A stretch of DNA of 34,998 nt from Actinomycetota bacterium (GCA_016870895.1 VGAA01000006.1:1-34998), one strand, 5' to 3'. Shown: positions 1 to 8,960, counted from the first letter of the stretch. Notes: generated by a model not told the origin, from the sequence alone. Program-made: numbers and translations.

Positions 1-524
1 TTGATGGCACTGGAAATACCTCAATTGATACTGGTGAGCCATTTTTTAATCACATGTTAGAACAACTTGGAAAGCACTCTGGCTTTGATCTTAAGGTTAA
101 AACTGTTGGTGATATGGAGGTTGACTCGCACCATACTGTGGAAGATACCTCACTAGCTATTGGCCAAGCATTGCGTGAAGCACTTGGGGATAAGGCTGGA
201 ATTAGAAGATTTGGTGATGCATTAGTGCCATTAGATGAGGTGTTGGTACAAGCAGCGGTTGATCTATCTGGCCGGCCATACTTAGTACACAATCAACCAC
301 ATATTGTTGAATTAATTGGCACCTTTGATACCACTTTAGGTAAACATATTTGGGAATCCTTAGTTGCTACCGCTCAAATTGCACTACACATTAGAGTGCT
401 AGAGGGAGCTAATGCCCACCATGTATTAGAGGCGCAATTTAAAGCAGTTGCTAGAGCGCTTAAAGATGCTGTTGCCCTCGACAACCAGGTTAAAGGAATT
501 CCTTCTACAAAAGGTACGCTCTAA
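1..524 (+). CDS. hisB: Imidazoleglycerol-phosphate dehydratase HisB (5' end missing)
   Basis: This is the 3' part of the enzyme that dehydrates imidazole glycerol phosphate to imidazole acetol phosphate, step six of histidine synthesis, in the cytoplasm. The window opens inside the gene and the reading frame runs from base 3, starting with DGTGNTSIDTGEPFFNHML, the conserved N-terminal metal-site region of the family. Downstream the histidine-rich motif HHTVEDTS and the second motif HHVLEAQFKAVARAL are visible; both supply Mn-binding and catalytic residues in known HisB proteins. Only some 20-25 N-terminal residues appear to be missing. It is the monofunctional form, without a fused phosphatase domain. 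The next gene, hisH, starts two bases after its stop codon, so it belongs to the his operon. An ATG at base 54 is internal and is not the start. Confidence 0.96.
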   Translation, partial: DGTGNTSIDTGEPFFNHMLEQLGKHSGFDLKVKTVGDMEVDSHHTVEDTSLAIGQALREALGDKAGIRRFGDALVPLDEVLVQAAVDLSGRPYLVHNQPHIVELIGTFDTTLGKHIWESLVATAQIALHIRVLEGANAHHVLEAQFKAVARALKDAVALDNQVKGIPSTKGTL

Positions 525-526
525 CT

Positions 527-1129
527 TTGATTGCCATTTTTGATTATGGCTCAGGAAACTTAAGATCAGCGCTGCGCGCATTTGAAAGTACAGGCCAACA
601 GGTTGTGGTGACAAGTGATATTCAAACTCTAAAATCTGCGCAAGGCTTAGTGATTCCAGGAGTTGGCGCATTCTCTGCCTGTGTCACCTCCCTGCTTAAA
701 TTTAAGGCAGGTGAGATTATTCAATATCGCGTAGATAAACAATTACCGATCTTTGGTATTTGTGTTGGCATGCAGATTTTATTTTCAGATAGTCAAGAGG
801 GTGCACCGGCAGATAAAAAAGCTGGAATTGGTATCTGGCCAAATCAGGTAGTGAAATTATCAAATCCAATTCTGCCCCATATGGGTTGGAATACAGTTAG
901 TGCCGGAAGTAATTCGGTGTTGTTTAATGGCTTAGATCAAGAGCAGTTTTACTTTGTCCACTCATATGCGGTGGTAGAGAGCGCTGGCAAAATTGCCAGC
1001 TGGAGTGATTATGATCAAAAGTTTTTAGCCGCCGTTGAGGATGGCACAGTAGTTGCCACCCAATTTCATCCGGAAAAATCAGGTAGGGCGGGCTTAAAAT
1101 TAATCAGTAATTGGGTGGCAAGCTTATGA
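527..1129 (+). CDS. hisH: Imidazole glycerol phosphate synthase, glutaminase subunit HisH
   Basis: HisH hydrolyses glutamine and passes ammonia to HisF, which makes imidazole glycerol phosphate and AICAR. The 200-residue protein is a class I glutamine amidotransferase: it opens with the typical IFDYGSGNL, has the nucleophile in GICVGMQ (Cys79), and carries the catalytic His/Glu pair in QFHPEKS near the C terminus. Length is normal for the family. The start is TTG at 527, two bases after the hisB stop, because it alone gives the conserved N terminus; no ATG is available there. Its stop overlaps the hisA start (ATGA), and hisF follows hisA, so both synthase subunits come from one transcript with likely translational coupling. 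Confidence 0.96.
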   Translation: MIAIFDYGSGNLRSALRAFESTGQQVVVTSDIQTLKSAQGLVIPGVGAFSACVTSLLKFKAGEIIQYRVDKQLPIFGICVGMQILFSDSQEGAPADKKAGIGIWPNQVVKLSNPILPHMGWNTVSAGSNSVLFNGLDQEQFYFVHSYAVVESAGKIASWSDYDQKFLAAVEDGTVVATQFHPEKSGRAGLKLISNWVASL

Positions 1130-1851
1130 AAAAATTTGAGCTACTACCGGCGGTTGATATTAAGCAAGGCAGAGCGGTGAGATTAAAGCAGGGTGAGATA
1201 AGTGATAAGACAATTTATGGCTCACCAATTGAGTGTGCCTTAGATTTTCAACAGGCTGGCGCGGATTGGTTACATTTAGTAGATCTAGATGCCGCTTTTG
1301 GTGTGGGAAGTAATGCCGAGATTGTGCTGGAGGTAATTAACTCTCTAAATATTAAAGTTGAGCTCTCTGGTGGAATTAGAACCGATGAGAGTTTAAGTAA
1401 GGCGCTGGGCACAAATTGTGAGCGGGTTATTTTAGGAACAGCTGCACTGGAGGATCCAAGTTGGGCAAGTAAGGTAATCAAGCAGTATGGCCAAAAGATT
1501 GCGGTAAGTCTTGATGTTCGAGGTGAAATTTTAGCTGCTAGAGGTTGGGTGCGAGAGGGTGGAAATTTATATGAAGCAATTACCCGGCTGGCCGATGATG
1601 GTTGTTCGTTATTTATTGTCACTGATATCAGCAAAGATGGCACATTAGCTGGGCCAAACTTTGAATTATTAGAGCGGGTATGTAATTTTAGTAAGGTGCC
1701 AGTGATTGCAAGTGGTGGTATCTCATCATTAGCTGATTTAGAAAAACTAGTAGGTATGCAAGATATTGGTATCCAAGGTGCGATTGTGGGTAAGGCATTG
1801 TATGAAGGCGCCTTCACCTTAATTGATGCAATTAATGTGGTGAACAAATGA
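1126..1851 (+). CDS. hisA: HisA, PriA-like phosphoribosyl isomerase (probably HisA/TrpF dual)
   Basis: This TIM-barrel isomerase converts ProFAR to PRFAR in histidine synthesis. The 241-residue protein starts at ATG 1126, inside ATGA with the hisH stop. A TTG at 1111 would add five residues but overlaps hisH further and is not needed. Asp11 and Arg19 sit in [15 protein letters not shown], the base Asp130 in SLDVRG, and the acid Asp in TDISKDGTL. The region [11 protein letters not shown] and the SGGIR segment match actinobacterial PriA, which also carries out the TrpF reaction in tryptophan synthesis. PriA function is inferred from these motifs and from the lineage; the presence of a separate trpF elsewhere would weaken it. 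It overlaps hisF by four bases. Confidence 0.93.
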   Translation: MKKFELLPAVDIKQGRAVRLKQGEISDKTIYGSPIECALDFQQAGADWLHLVDLDAAFGVGSNAEIVLEVINSLNIKVELSGGIRTDESLSKALGTNCERVILGTAALEDPSWASKVIKQYGQKIAVSLDVRGEILAARGWVREGGNLYEAITRLADDGCSLFIVTDISKDGTLAGPNFELLERVCNFSKVPVIASGGISSLADLEKLVGMQDIGIQGAIVGKALYEGAFTLIDAINVVNK

Positions 1852-2618
1852 GTTTAAGTGTTCGAATTATCCCCTGTTTAGATGTGGATAATGGCCGAGT
1901 GGTTAAGGGAATTAATTTTAAAAATCTAACCGATGCAGGTGATCCAGTTGAGATGGCAAAGATCTATAACAGCGAGGGTGCAGATGAGCTTACCTTTTTA
2001 GATATTTCAGCAAGCTCTAACCAGTTACCGACTACGTTAGAGGTAGTTCAAAAAACAGCTGAGCAGGTATTTATTCCATTAACTGTTGGTGGTGGCGTTA
2101 GATCTGTAAATGATGTTGATACCTTACTTAGGGCAGGTGCGGATAAGGTTTCGATAAACACTGCTGCTATAAATAGACCGCAAGTTATTGCTGAGATTGC
2201 CCAAAGATTTGGCCAGCAGGTATTAGTACTCTCAGTTGATGCAAAACGGGGTAATAGTAAATCAGGTTTTGAGGTAACTACCCACGGTGGCAAAGTTTTA
2301 GCTAATTTAGATGCGATTGAGTGGGTCAAGCAAGCTTGCGAATTAGGAGTTGGTGAGATTTTACTTAACTCAATGGATGCCGATGGCACAAAGGCAGGCT
2401 TTGATCTAGAGATGATTAAGGCAGTACGTGCTGTGACCAATGTGCCACTGATTGCAAGTGGTGGTGCTGGAAAGCTAAGTGATTTTGAAGATGCATTAAA
2501 AGCTGGCGCAAATGCCCTATTGGCAGCTAGCGTATTTCACTTTGGTAGCTTTAAAATTTCAGATGTTAAGAGTTATCTATCTGCCAAGGGCTACCCTATG
2601 CGTACAGCGGTTAGTTAA
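1848..2618 (+). CDS. hisF: Imidazole glycerol phosphate synthase, cyclase subunit HisF
   Basis: HisF is the TIM-barrel cyclase that uses ammonia from HisH to turn PRFAR into imidazole glycerol phosphate, releasing AICAR for purine synthesis. The 256-residue protein is full length. It begins with [17 protein letters not shown], which contains the conserved first catalytic Asp, and has the second Asp in LSVDAKR. The phosphate-binding loops appear in LTVGGGVRS and IASGGAGK, and the C-terminal strand region contains AASVFHFG. Its ATG overlaps the hisA stop as ATGA. The gene order hisH-hisA-hisF-hisI is the usual one. Placement just ahead of purH is meaningful because AICAR, the HisF by-product, is the PurH substrate. 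Confidence 0.97.
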   Translation: MSLSVRIIPCLDVDNGRVVKGINFKNLTDAGDPVEMAKIYNSEGADELTFLDISASSNQLPTTLEVVQKTAEQVFIPLTVGGGVRSVNDVDTLLRAGADKVSINTAAINRPQVIAEIAQRFGQQVLVLSVDAKRGNSKSGFEVTTHGGKVLANLDAIEWVKQACELGVGEILLNSMDADGTKAGFDLEMIKAVRAVTNVPLIASGGAGKLSDFEDALKAGANALLAASVFHFGSFKISDVKSYLSAKGYPMRTAVS

Positions 2619-2634
2619 GGAGAGGGGTACTTAA

Positions 2635-2970
2635 ATGCAAAATCAACTCTCAGAAGATATTTTAAAATTATTAAAAGACCCAAATACTTTAATTCCAGTA
2701 ATCACTCAGGAGGCAAGTACTGGTGAGGTGTTAATGCTGGCATATATGAATACCGAAGCTTTAAGCATTTCAATTAAAACTGGCCAAGCCACATACTGGA
2801 GTAGATCTCGAAATGAGTTATGGGTAAAAGGTGCTACCTCAGGTAACACTCAATTAATCCACGCCATCTGGCTAGATTGCGATGGAGATGCAATTTTATT
2901 AAAGGTAGAACAAAATGGTGTTGCCTGTCATACCGGTGATAAAAGTTGTTTTCATCAGAATATTAAGTAA
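2635..2970 (+). CDS. hisI: Phosphoribosyl-AMP cyclohydrolase HisI
   Basis: HisI opens the adenine ring of phosphoribosyl-AMP in the third step of histidine synthesis and is a Zn- and Mg-dependent cytosolic homodimer. The 111-residue protein is the short monofunctional form without a fused HisE pyrophosphohydrolase. Recognisable family motifs are [19 protein letters not shown], the metal-binding LDCDGDA, and the Zn ligands in [13 protein letters not shown]. The start is ATG 2635, preceded by a purine-rich ribosome site (AGGAGAGGGG at 2618-2627, seven bases before the ATG). It lies 16 bases after hisF and 26 bases before purH, so it probably shares their transcript. No hisE is seen in the window. 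Confidence 0.96.
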   Translation: MQNQLSEDILKLLKDPNTLIPVITQEASTGEVLMLAYMNTEALSISIKTGQATYWSRSRNELWVKGATSGNTQLIHAIWLDCDGDAILLKVEQNGVACHTGDKSCFHQNIK

Positions 2971-2996
2971 AAGTAAACTAAGTTAAAGCTTTCATT

Positions 2997-4424
2997 ATGA
3001 ATAAGAAAATATCTAGAGCATTTATCTCTGTTTCAGATAAAACTGGTTTAATCCAGTTAGCAAAGAAATTAGTAGAGCAAGAGGTGGAGATAATTGCCTC
3101 AGATGGCACCGCTGCCCACCTTAAAGCAGCTGGAATTGCCACCAAAAGTGTGGAGCGGGTAACTGGCTTTGCTCAAGTTCTAGATGGCAGGGTAAAAACT
3201 CTTCATCCTAATATTCATGCTGCAATCTTGGCGGATTTAGACCAGAGCTCACATTTAGCGGATCTAAAAACTCTAGGTATTGTGCCAATTGACCTAGTAG
3301 TAATTAATTTTTATGATGCTAGTAAGTTTGATATCGGTGGTCCAGCTGCAGTCAGAGCTGGGGTTAAAAACTCAAAACATGTTGCACTCTTAACAGATCC
3401 AGCTCAATATCCAGAGTTTATCGAAAAGTTAGTGCAAGGATTTGATCAAAGCCAGCGAGATAGGTGGGCAAAGGATGCACTCCTTAAAGTTGCAAATTAT
3501 GACCTAGCGATACTTAATAAGTTAGGACAGCCGCTGCGATATGGTGAAAATCCACATCAAAAGGCGGTTATGGTTGGAAATAAGTTAATTGCTGGTGCCA
3601 AAATACTATCGGGTAAAGAAATGTCCTATAACAATTATGTTGATGCTGATGCTGCCTGGAAAACGGTAAATTGCTATACAGAACCCACAATTGCATTTAT
3701 CAAACATGCAACTCCCTGCGGAATTGCAAGCGCACCAAATTTAAGTAAAGCATTTGCATCTAGCCTTGCTTCAGACCCAATCTCTGCCTTTGGTGGGGTA
3801 ATTGCGGCAAATCAGTTAGTAGATAAGGAGGTTGCAACCTTAGTTATTGAAAACTTTTACGAGGTTTTAATAGCACCTGACTATAGTGATGAAGCGCTTA
3901 AGTTATTAAAAAGTAAAGATAATTTAAGGGTTGTGCAAATCTCACAAGATCAAGGAGGCTCTTTGGAGTTAAAGCAGATCTTAGGTGGCTTCTTATTCCA
4001 ACAGCCAGATCAGCTCGATCAAACTGGGGATGACTTTAAGAATTGGAAATTAGTGGCCGGTACTGATGTTGAAAAATCCCAGATTGCTGACTTAAGTTTT
4101 GCTTGGCGAGCGGTTAAAAATATTAAAAGTAATGCAATCGTAATTGCAAAAAATCAAGCAACTGTTGGAATTGGGATGGGACAGACCAATCGTGTTGACT
4201 CGGTCAAAAATGCAATTAGTCGTGCCGGTAATAGGGCGCAAGGTGCGGTGGTAGCAAGTGATGGTTTCTTTCCATTTGCCGACTCCATCCAACTTTTACT
4301 TGATGCTGGAATAAGTGCGATAGTTCAACCTGGTGGGAGTATTAAAGATAACGAGGTTATCCAAGCTTGTGAAAATGCCAATATATCAATGTATTTAACT
4401 GGCGTCAGGCATTTTTCCCATTAA
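2997..4424 (+). CDS. purH: Bifunctional AICAR transformylase / IMP cyclohydrolase PurH (short form)
   Basis: PurH formylates AICAR with 10-formyl-THF and closes the ring to IMP, the last two steps of purine synthesis. The N-terminal IMP cyclohydrolase domain shows ISVSDKTGL, LDGRVKTLHPNIH and FDIGGPAAVRAGVKN. The C-terminal transformylase domain has LRYGENPHQKA and the catalytic Lys-His pair in FIKHATPCG, and the protein ends with the usual TGVRHF. At 475 residues it is shorter than the common 510-530. One clear deletion of about 15 residues lies between the Tyr of NFY and the Asp of DIGGP, where a helix normally sits. All catalytic residues that I know of are still present, so I judge it active. 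It runs into the MFS gene stop-to-stop. Confidence 0.96.
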   Translation: MNKKISRAFISVSDKTGLIQLAKKLVEQEVEIIASDGTAAHLKAAGIATKSVERVTGFAQVLDGRVKTLHPNIHAAILADLDQSSHLADLKTLGIVPIDLVVINFYDASKFDIGGPAAVRAGVKNSKHVALLTDPAQYPEFIEKLVQGFDQSQRDRWAKDALLKVANYDLAILNKLGQPLRYGENPHQKAVMVGNKLIAGAKILSGKEMSYNNYVDADAAWKTVNCYTEPTIAFIKHATPCGIASAPNLSKAFASSLASDPISAFGGVIAANQLVDKEVATLVIENFYEVLIAPDYSDEALKLLKSKDNLRVVQISQDQGGSLELKQILGGFLFQQPDQLDQTGDDFKNWKLVAGTDVEKSQIADLSFAWRAVKNIKSNAIVIAKNQATVGIGMGQTNRVDSVKNAISRAGNRAQGAVVASDGFFPFADSIQLLLDAGISAIVQPGGSIKDNEVIQACENANISMYLTGVRHFSH

Positions 4425-5627
4425 TTAGACTCTTTGGTTAGAGCCTACTTTCCCAAAATAAATCAACAAACTCATAATTAAGCCCGTAAACATTAACGCC
4501 ACTGTAATTGAGGTTAATTGTGCTACCCAAGCCAATGTGGTTTTAGCAATATAGATGGCAAAGGTATTTATAAAACTTAATTGGGCAACTGCTAATGCAT
4601 TTCTTCCGTCAGAAAGTCGGCCAGCAATTGAAAAGAACATTGGCGCCATAGCTGAACTACCAAGCCCTGCGATAAAGAAACCTGAAAATGCAATTATAAA
4701 TGCTAAGTTTTTGTTTAGATCAACGATAGCGGTAGAGATGATTAAGGCTGATGCAAATCCAAGACCACCAACAAGTCCACCAGTTTTAATCCAAAACTGC
4801 TCACTTTGATGATTTAAGGCCCACCCAATTGAAAATCTACCAATAATTAATCCAACTAAATAAAATAAATATGACAAGGTGGCAACAGAGGCCCCCATAC
4901 CAAGCTCTTCTTTGCCAAATAATGTTGCCCAATCTGCAATTGTGAACTCTAAAATAGATGAACAAAAAAAGCCAATGCTTAGCAGCCAATTAATCTTAAA
5001 TTTAAACTGTCTTATCGAAGTTAATTGATAGGCATCATCTGCATCTGATTTTGGTGGGAAAGTTATAGCTAATTTAGTAACACAGTATTGCGTTACTAGC
5101 CAATTAAAAACCATCAAAGTAGTTAGATGCCAGGCGATTGAAGCGAAATCAGATATAAGAAAAGCAATGGCACTCGTGCTCATTGCACCAATTGCCCATG
5201 ATCCATGAAGCTTTGGAATAATTATTTTACCCACCTCATCTTGACGGTGAAGAGTGTGACCGCTTGATGCAATGTGATATATCGATATACCAGCACCAGC
5301 ACAGATATTTGCAATTAAAAATATTAGAGGTGATCTAGTGTGAGCTAAAATAATAAATGATAATGCAATAATACTTGAGCCAATTCTTAATCCTTTTTTT
5401 GCGCCGATAGTATGAATAATCTGACCGCCGATTAACAACATCACAATTGAACCAAGAGATGCTGCACTTAACAAGGTACCAAAAGTGCCATTATTAATGG
5501 CTAGGTTTGACTTTATATCTGGAGTTCGTGGTGCCAAGGACATTATCGAAAATCCAAACAGGAAAAAGATCAAACTTAGATATTTATTTTCCCTTTTTGA
5601 AAATACTGATTTATCAAAATTTTTCAA
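4425..5627 (-). CDS. MFS transporter, substrate unknown
   Basis: This is a 400-residue integral membrane protein of the major facilitator superfamily with roughly 11-12 hydrophobic segments arranged as two halves around a central loop (about residues 195-215). The first helix and loop (FFLFGFSIMSLAPRTPDIKSNL) resemble the FucP/YbjJ-like branch of MFS, which includes sugar and drug transporters. I cannot name a substrate. The start is TTG 5627, which overlaps the stop of the upstream thioredoxin-like gene as TTGA, so translation is probably coupled. It is the last gene of a three-gene - strand operon with the DUF4032 protein and the thioredoxin/TPR protein. Its stop codon touches the purH stop, with no space for a terminator. 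Confidence 0.85.
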   Translation of the reverse strand: MKNFDKSVFSKRENKYLSLIFFLFGFSIMSLAPRTPDIKSNLAINNGTFGTLLSAASLGSIVMLLIGGQIIHTIGAKKGLRIGSSIIALSFIILAHTRSPLIFLIANICAGAGISIYHIASSGHTLHRQDEVGKIIIPKLHGSWAIGAMSTSAIAFLISDFASIAWHLTTLMVFNWLVTQYCVTKLAITFPPKSDADDAYQLTSIRQFKFKINWLLSIGFFCSSILEFTIADWATLFGKEELGMGASVATLSYLFYLVGLIIGRFSIGWALNHQSEQFWIKTGGLVGGLGFASALIISTAIVDLNKNLAFIIAFSGFFIAGLGSSAMAPMFFSIAGRLSDGRNALAVAQLSFINTFAIYIAKTTLAWVAQLTSITVALMFTGLIMSLLIYFGKVGSNQRV

Positions 5628-6511
5628 AACAATAAACTCGCAAGCTCACTACGGGCTTTAACTAATCTAGGATCGGCTGGGTCCACAAGGTTAAATAGCT
5701 GAATTAAATGCGCCTTTGCTTTATCTTTATCATCCCCTGAAAATCTTCTTACGGCATTAAGTAAGCGATCAAAAGCAGCTTGATTATTACCAGAAGCAAT
5801 TTCAATATCAGCACACATTAATTGACTTGTTAAATCTGTTTCTTTTGCATTCTTTAAAGTTAGCTCGGGATTTAATCCTTCGATTCGTAGCATTAAGTTA
5901 ACTTGAGCTAAGCCAATAATTGCTACTTGTTCATTTGGTTTACGCTTAAGCCACGCCTCATAAGATTCTTTAGCAACCTTGTAATCACCTTTTTCTAGCG
6001 CCGTGTATGCAGCCTGCTCCTCTGGCTCCATTGGAATTTCAGTTGGACCTTCTGGTGCTTGGCCAATTCCTTTTTGGGATGCTAGCTCCAATAATTTATT
6101 GATAACTAACCGAACCTGTTCCATAGGTGGCACAGACTCAAACAATGGCAATAATTGTTCACCCACAATTGCAATGGCAATTGGAACTGCCTTTACCTGT
6201 AATGCTTGAGCCACTTGTGGCTGGGAATCAACATCTACTGTGCCAAGCAACCAGGCACCCTGATCTGCTGTTTCTAACTTTCCTAGAGTTTCCAATATTT
6301 CTTTTGACTGCGCACTTCTTGGTGACCAACAAAGCAGGACCACAACTTTTTCTTTAGATTTGCTAACAAAATCTGATACCAAATTCTCTTGTGTAACAGC
6401 CACGCCAGGAATTGGCAGATCTGGTTGATCTGACTTTTTTAATGTTGATAAATCAAATGCATTTCCGAAATTTGCCCCACCCCGTGGCGGTATCGCGTTG
6501 TTAAAACTCAT
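5624..6511 (-). CDS. YbbN/CnoX-like thioredoxin-fold protein with TPR-like C terminus, no CXXC
   Basis: This 295-residue cytosolic protein has a thioredoxin-like domain at about residues 35-145 followed by helical TPR-like repeats at about 165-295 (for example YTALEKGDYKVAKESYEAWLKRKP). That architecture matches the YbbN/CnoX co-chaperone family. The redox motif is missing: where thioredoxin has WCGPC this protein has CWSPRSAQSK, a single Cys displaced in front of the Trp. Disulfide reduction is therefore unlikely and a holdase or adaptor role is more plausible by family analogy. The cis-Pro region is kept in KAVPIAIAIV. The ATG at 6511 overlaps the DUF4032 stop (ATGA), and its own stop overlaps the MFS start, so the three genes are coupled. 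Confidence 0.85.
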   Translation of the reverse strand: MSFNNAIPPRGGANFGNAFDLSTLKKSDQPDLPIPGVAVTQENLVSDFVSKSKEKVVVLLCWSPRSAQSKEILETLGKLETADQGAWLLGTVDVDSQPQVAQALQVKAVPIAIAIVGEQLLPLFESVPPMEQVRLVINKLLELASQKGIGQAPEGPTEIPMEPEEQAAYTALEKGDYKVAKESYEAWLKRKPNEQVAIIGLAQVNLMLRIEGLNPELTLKNAKETDLTSQLMCADIEIASGNNQAAFDRLLNAVRRFSGDDKDKAKAHLIQLFNLVDPADPRLVKARSELASLLF

Positions 6512-7743
6512 TTGCCAACAACCACTCCTGAATCCATCCGATAAGGGAGAACCTTCTCAATATAATCCTGAGTTGCAAAATCAAGACCTACATCTCGACC
6601 TAACTTCTCACCTAAATACCATCTATTTTCCAGAACTTCATGAAATAGCTGGGCTGGCTCTACTCGTCCCTTTAAGTTATCTGGAACTTGATTTACTACT
6701 CGTTTAAAAACATCAGATAGCCACTGCTTAACAACGATTGCATGAGGTGTGCTTGGTGGAAACTCTCTTGCTTTGTAACGATCATATGAGGCGAGCAATC
6801 GTTTAGCTTGCAACTCCTCGGCTTGTAATCCCATTAACTCTTCTAATCTATTTGCATGGTATCTAGCTGCTACCAGCTTCGGCTGGAATTTAATTGAACC
6901 TTTATCACCGGCAGTAGTTACCTCAACCTCTTCAACGGCAAAGCCTAAATCTTGTAATGATCGCATCGCCCGCTCTACTGCCTGGCGATCTGAAGCATCT
7001 AAAATTTGTGGCTCTTTTAGCATCTTCCATAATCTTCGATATCGCCTAATTACACCATCGGATGCTCGAACTGGATTAATATCCTTAGATAATACGCCAG
7101 CTACCGCTAGATCCTCTAACTCAGCAGCCACATTAAAATGGGTTAGTTCTAAATCATGCTCTCTTTGGCCATTACTTAAAGTTTTATGAAACTCACCAGT
7201 TTCAGCATCAACTAGATAAGCAGCAAAATCATTGGCATCTCTTCTAAACAATGTATTTGATAGTGAGCAATCTCCCCACCAAAATCCAAGTAGGTGCATT
7301 CTTACTAAGAGTAAAGCTAAAGCATTTGCCATATTTAAAATCTCAGTTGGGGTAACGCTGCCACTTAAAATTACTCGGTATGGAAGTGAGTATGGCAGAT
7401 ACTTAGTAACTAAGGCAGCAGGTAGTTCATTACCATCTTTATCAACTCTGCCCTCAATTACTGCCACCGGTTCAACACAAGGCGCTGTTCTTTGATTTAA
7501 ATCTCTAAGTAATGTGTACTCGCGATTGGCAAATTCAGGCACTGTCTCTTTAACTGCAAAAATCTCGCTATTACTTTGCTTAGGGTTAGACCTTATTAAT
7601 CGAACCACATGTCGGGAGATACCTCGCATTGAAGTTAATACTTCATCTTCTGGCCAGCTCTCCAGCGGTTGATCCCAAGGTAGGCCCGCTAAGGTGGCGA
7701 TCTCCTCACCTAATCCTTTAATTCTTAGCCCACTCATGGTCAT
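6508..7743 (-). CDS. DUF4032 protein with Kdo/WaaP-kinase-like domain
   Basis: This is a 411-residue cytosolic protein that I recognise as the actinobacterial DUF4032 family: an N-terminal lipopolysaccharide-kinase-like (Kdo/WaaP) fold at about 40-230, then the DUF4032 domain to the end. Kinase-like features include AVKET (residue 60s, a possible ATP-binding Lys), GFWWGDCSLSNTLF (the catalytic-loop equivalent, D..xxN) and YLVDAETGE (the metal-binding DAE in place of DFG). A true kinase activity is plausible but no substrate is known to me. The start is ATG 7743 with AGAGAG just upstream; a second ATG two codons later is possible. It heads a three-gene operon with the YbbN-like and MFS genes. 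Confidence 0.85.
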   Translation of the reverse strand: MTMSGLRIKGLGEEIATLAGLPWDQPLESWPEDEVLTSMRGISRHVVRLIRSNPKQSNSEIFAVKETVPEFANREYTLLRDLNQRTAPCVEPVAVIEGRVDKDGNELPAALVTKYLPYSLPYRVILSGSVTPTEILNMANALALLLVRMHLLGFWWGDCSLSNTLFRRDANDFAAYLVDAETGEFHKTLSNGQREHDLELTHFNVAAELEDLAVAGVLSKDINPVRASDGVIRRYRRLWKMLKEPQILDASDRQAVERAMRSLQDLGFAVEEVEVTTAGDKGSIKFQPKLVAARYHANRLEELMGLQAEELQAKRLLASYDRYKAREFPPSTPHAIVVKQWLSDVFKRVVNQVPDNLKGRVEPAQLFHEVLENRWYLGEKLGRDVGLDFATQDYIEKVLPYRMDSGVVVGK

Positions 7744-7805
7744 ATTCTCTCTTATTTAACATCTACCATCTAATCAATACGGTGAGTAATTGCAAAAAAG
7801 GTGGA

Positions 7806-7811
7806 TAAAAT
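7806..7811 (+). promoter_or_regulatory. Candidate -10 box for a leaderless AI-2E gene
   Basis: TAAAAT ends six bases before the GTG at 7818. The only SD-like bases (AAGGTGG, 7798-7804) are too far from the start for ordinary initiation, so transcription could begin at or next to the GTG. No convincing -35 box was seen. This is a prediction from spacing only. Confidence 0.4.
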
Positions 7812-7817
7812 TGCATT

Positions 7818-8960
7818 GTGGCGATATTTAAAAAACCTCGAGTTAGTGCCAAATTTGCCGAGCTAAATCGGCGAAAACCTGCTGCCAAAAAGCGTGAAGA
7901 TTTTGGTAAACCAGGATTGCCAGTTGATACCACTCGCCCGTTTTACTTTGGTTTTATGGTTACCGCAGGAGCACTGGTTGCACTCACAGTTCTACAGGCA
8001 CTTGCTTCAGCTAGTGCAGTTTTTATCTTGATCATAGTCTCACTATTTCTTGCTGCTGGTTTAAATCCAGCTGTTTTGTATTTCCAAAACCGTGGCTTAA
8101 ATCGAGCTGGCTCAGTTGGTGTGGTTATGGGATTGGTTTTGTTGTTTGTCGCACTATTTATTGCCGTGGCTGCACCACCTTTAGTTGATCAAGGCAACCA
8201 ACTTATAAGTAATGCTCCTCAACTAGTAAAGGATTTAAATAATAATGCCTTTATAAATGATTTAAATAATCGATTTGGTGTGGTTGATTCTTTACAAAAT
8301 AGAATTGATTCAATAATTAAAGATGGTGAATTTGCAATTACCGCTTTTGGTGGCGTTATAGGGGTCGGTAAAGCAGTAGTTTCTGGCTTAGTATCGGCTT
8401 TAACTATATTGATATTAACTCTTTATTTTTTAGCATCCCTGCCGCAAGTGGTTCAAATTGGTTTAAAATTTGTGCCAGCAAGTAGGCGAGATCGCGTATC
8501 TAAGTTAAGTAATGCAATTATCACTAGAGTTGGCTCATTTGTTGGCGGACAAGCAATAATTGCAACTTTAGCTGCAATCTTTATTTTAAGCCTTGGCTTA
8601 ATAATTGATATGCCTTATTCAGGTCCACTGGCTATGGTGGTGCTAGTTTGTGGCTTTATTCCCTTAATTGGCCACTTTATCGGAATGACAATAGTAACCT
8701 TAGTTTCATTAACTAAATCTCCATCTACTGCAATCATTGCCCTAGCTGGTTATATTATTTATGTTCAAATTGAAAATTATTTGATCACACCAAGAATTAT
8801 GCGAAAATCATTGGCTATACCAGGATTGGTCACAATTATTGCCGCCCTATTAGGTACATCATTATTGGGTTTAGTTGGCGGTTTATTAGCTGTCCCAATT
8901 GCGGCCGCTGTATTGCTGATTTTAGATGAAGTAGTTTTTCCAAAAACCGAACAATCTTAA
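7818..8960 (+). CDS. AI-2E family (PerM-like) membrane protein
   Basis: This 380-residue polytopic membrane protein of the AI-2E/UPF0118 family has two or three helices near the N terminus (about 45-120), a soluble stretch with GVVDSLQNRIDSIIKDG, and then five hydrophobic segments. Typical family motifs are the central FIPLIGHFIGM and the late VQIENYLITPRIMRKSL, followed by GLLAVPIAA. Family members export small molecules or act as Na/H antiporters; the real substrate here cannot be read from the sequence. Translation starts at GTG 7818, which gives a basic cytosolic N terminus (KKPRVSAKFAELNRRKPAAKKR). Its stop shares a TTAA with the stop of the convergent hydrolase gene. Confidence 0.9.
   Translation: MAIFKKPRVSAKFAELNRRKPAAKKREDFGKPGLPVDTTRPFYFGFMVTAGALVALTVLQALASASAVFILIIVSLFLAAGLNPAVLYFQNRGLNRAGSVGVVMGLVLLFVALFIAVAAPPLVDQGNQLISNAPQLVKDLNNNAFINDLNNRFGVVDSLQNRIDSIIKDGEFAITAFGGVIGVGKAVVSGLVSALTILILTLYFLASLPQVVQIGLKFVPASRRDRVSKLSNAIITRVGSFVGGQAIIATLAAIFILSLGLIIDMPYSGPLAMVVLVCGFIPLIGHFIGMTIVTLVSLTKSPSTAIIALAGYIIYVQIENYLITPRIMRKSLAIPGLVTIIAALLGTSLLGLVGGLLAVPIAAAVLLILDEVVFPKTEQS

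Noticed and set aside
1111-1128. Upstream TTG start for hisA
   Set aside because: It would add MGGKL to a protein whose ATG at 1126 gives the PriA-type numbering (Asp11, Arg19) and the typical ATGA overlap with hisH.
1248-1847. Long open frame (199 codons) antisense to hisA
   Set aside because: It is opposite a clearly conserved enzyme, has no recognisable domain and no ribosome site; such frames arise from codon bias.
4425-4445. Hairpin CTCT/AGAG as terminator between purH and the MFS gene
   Set aside because: The stem is four bases, lies inside the MFS coding sequence and has no U run.
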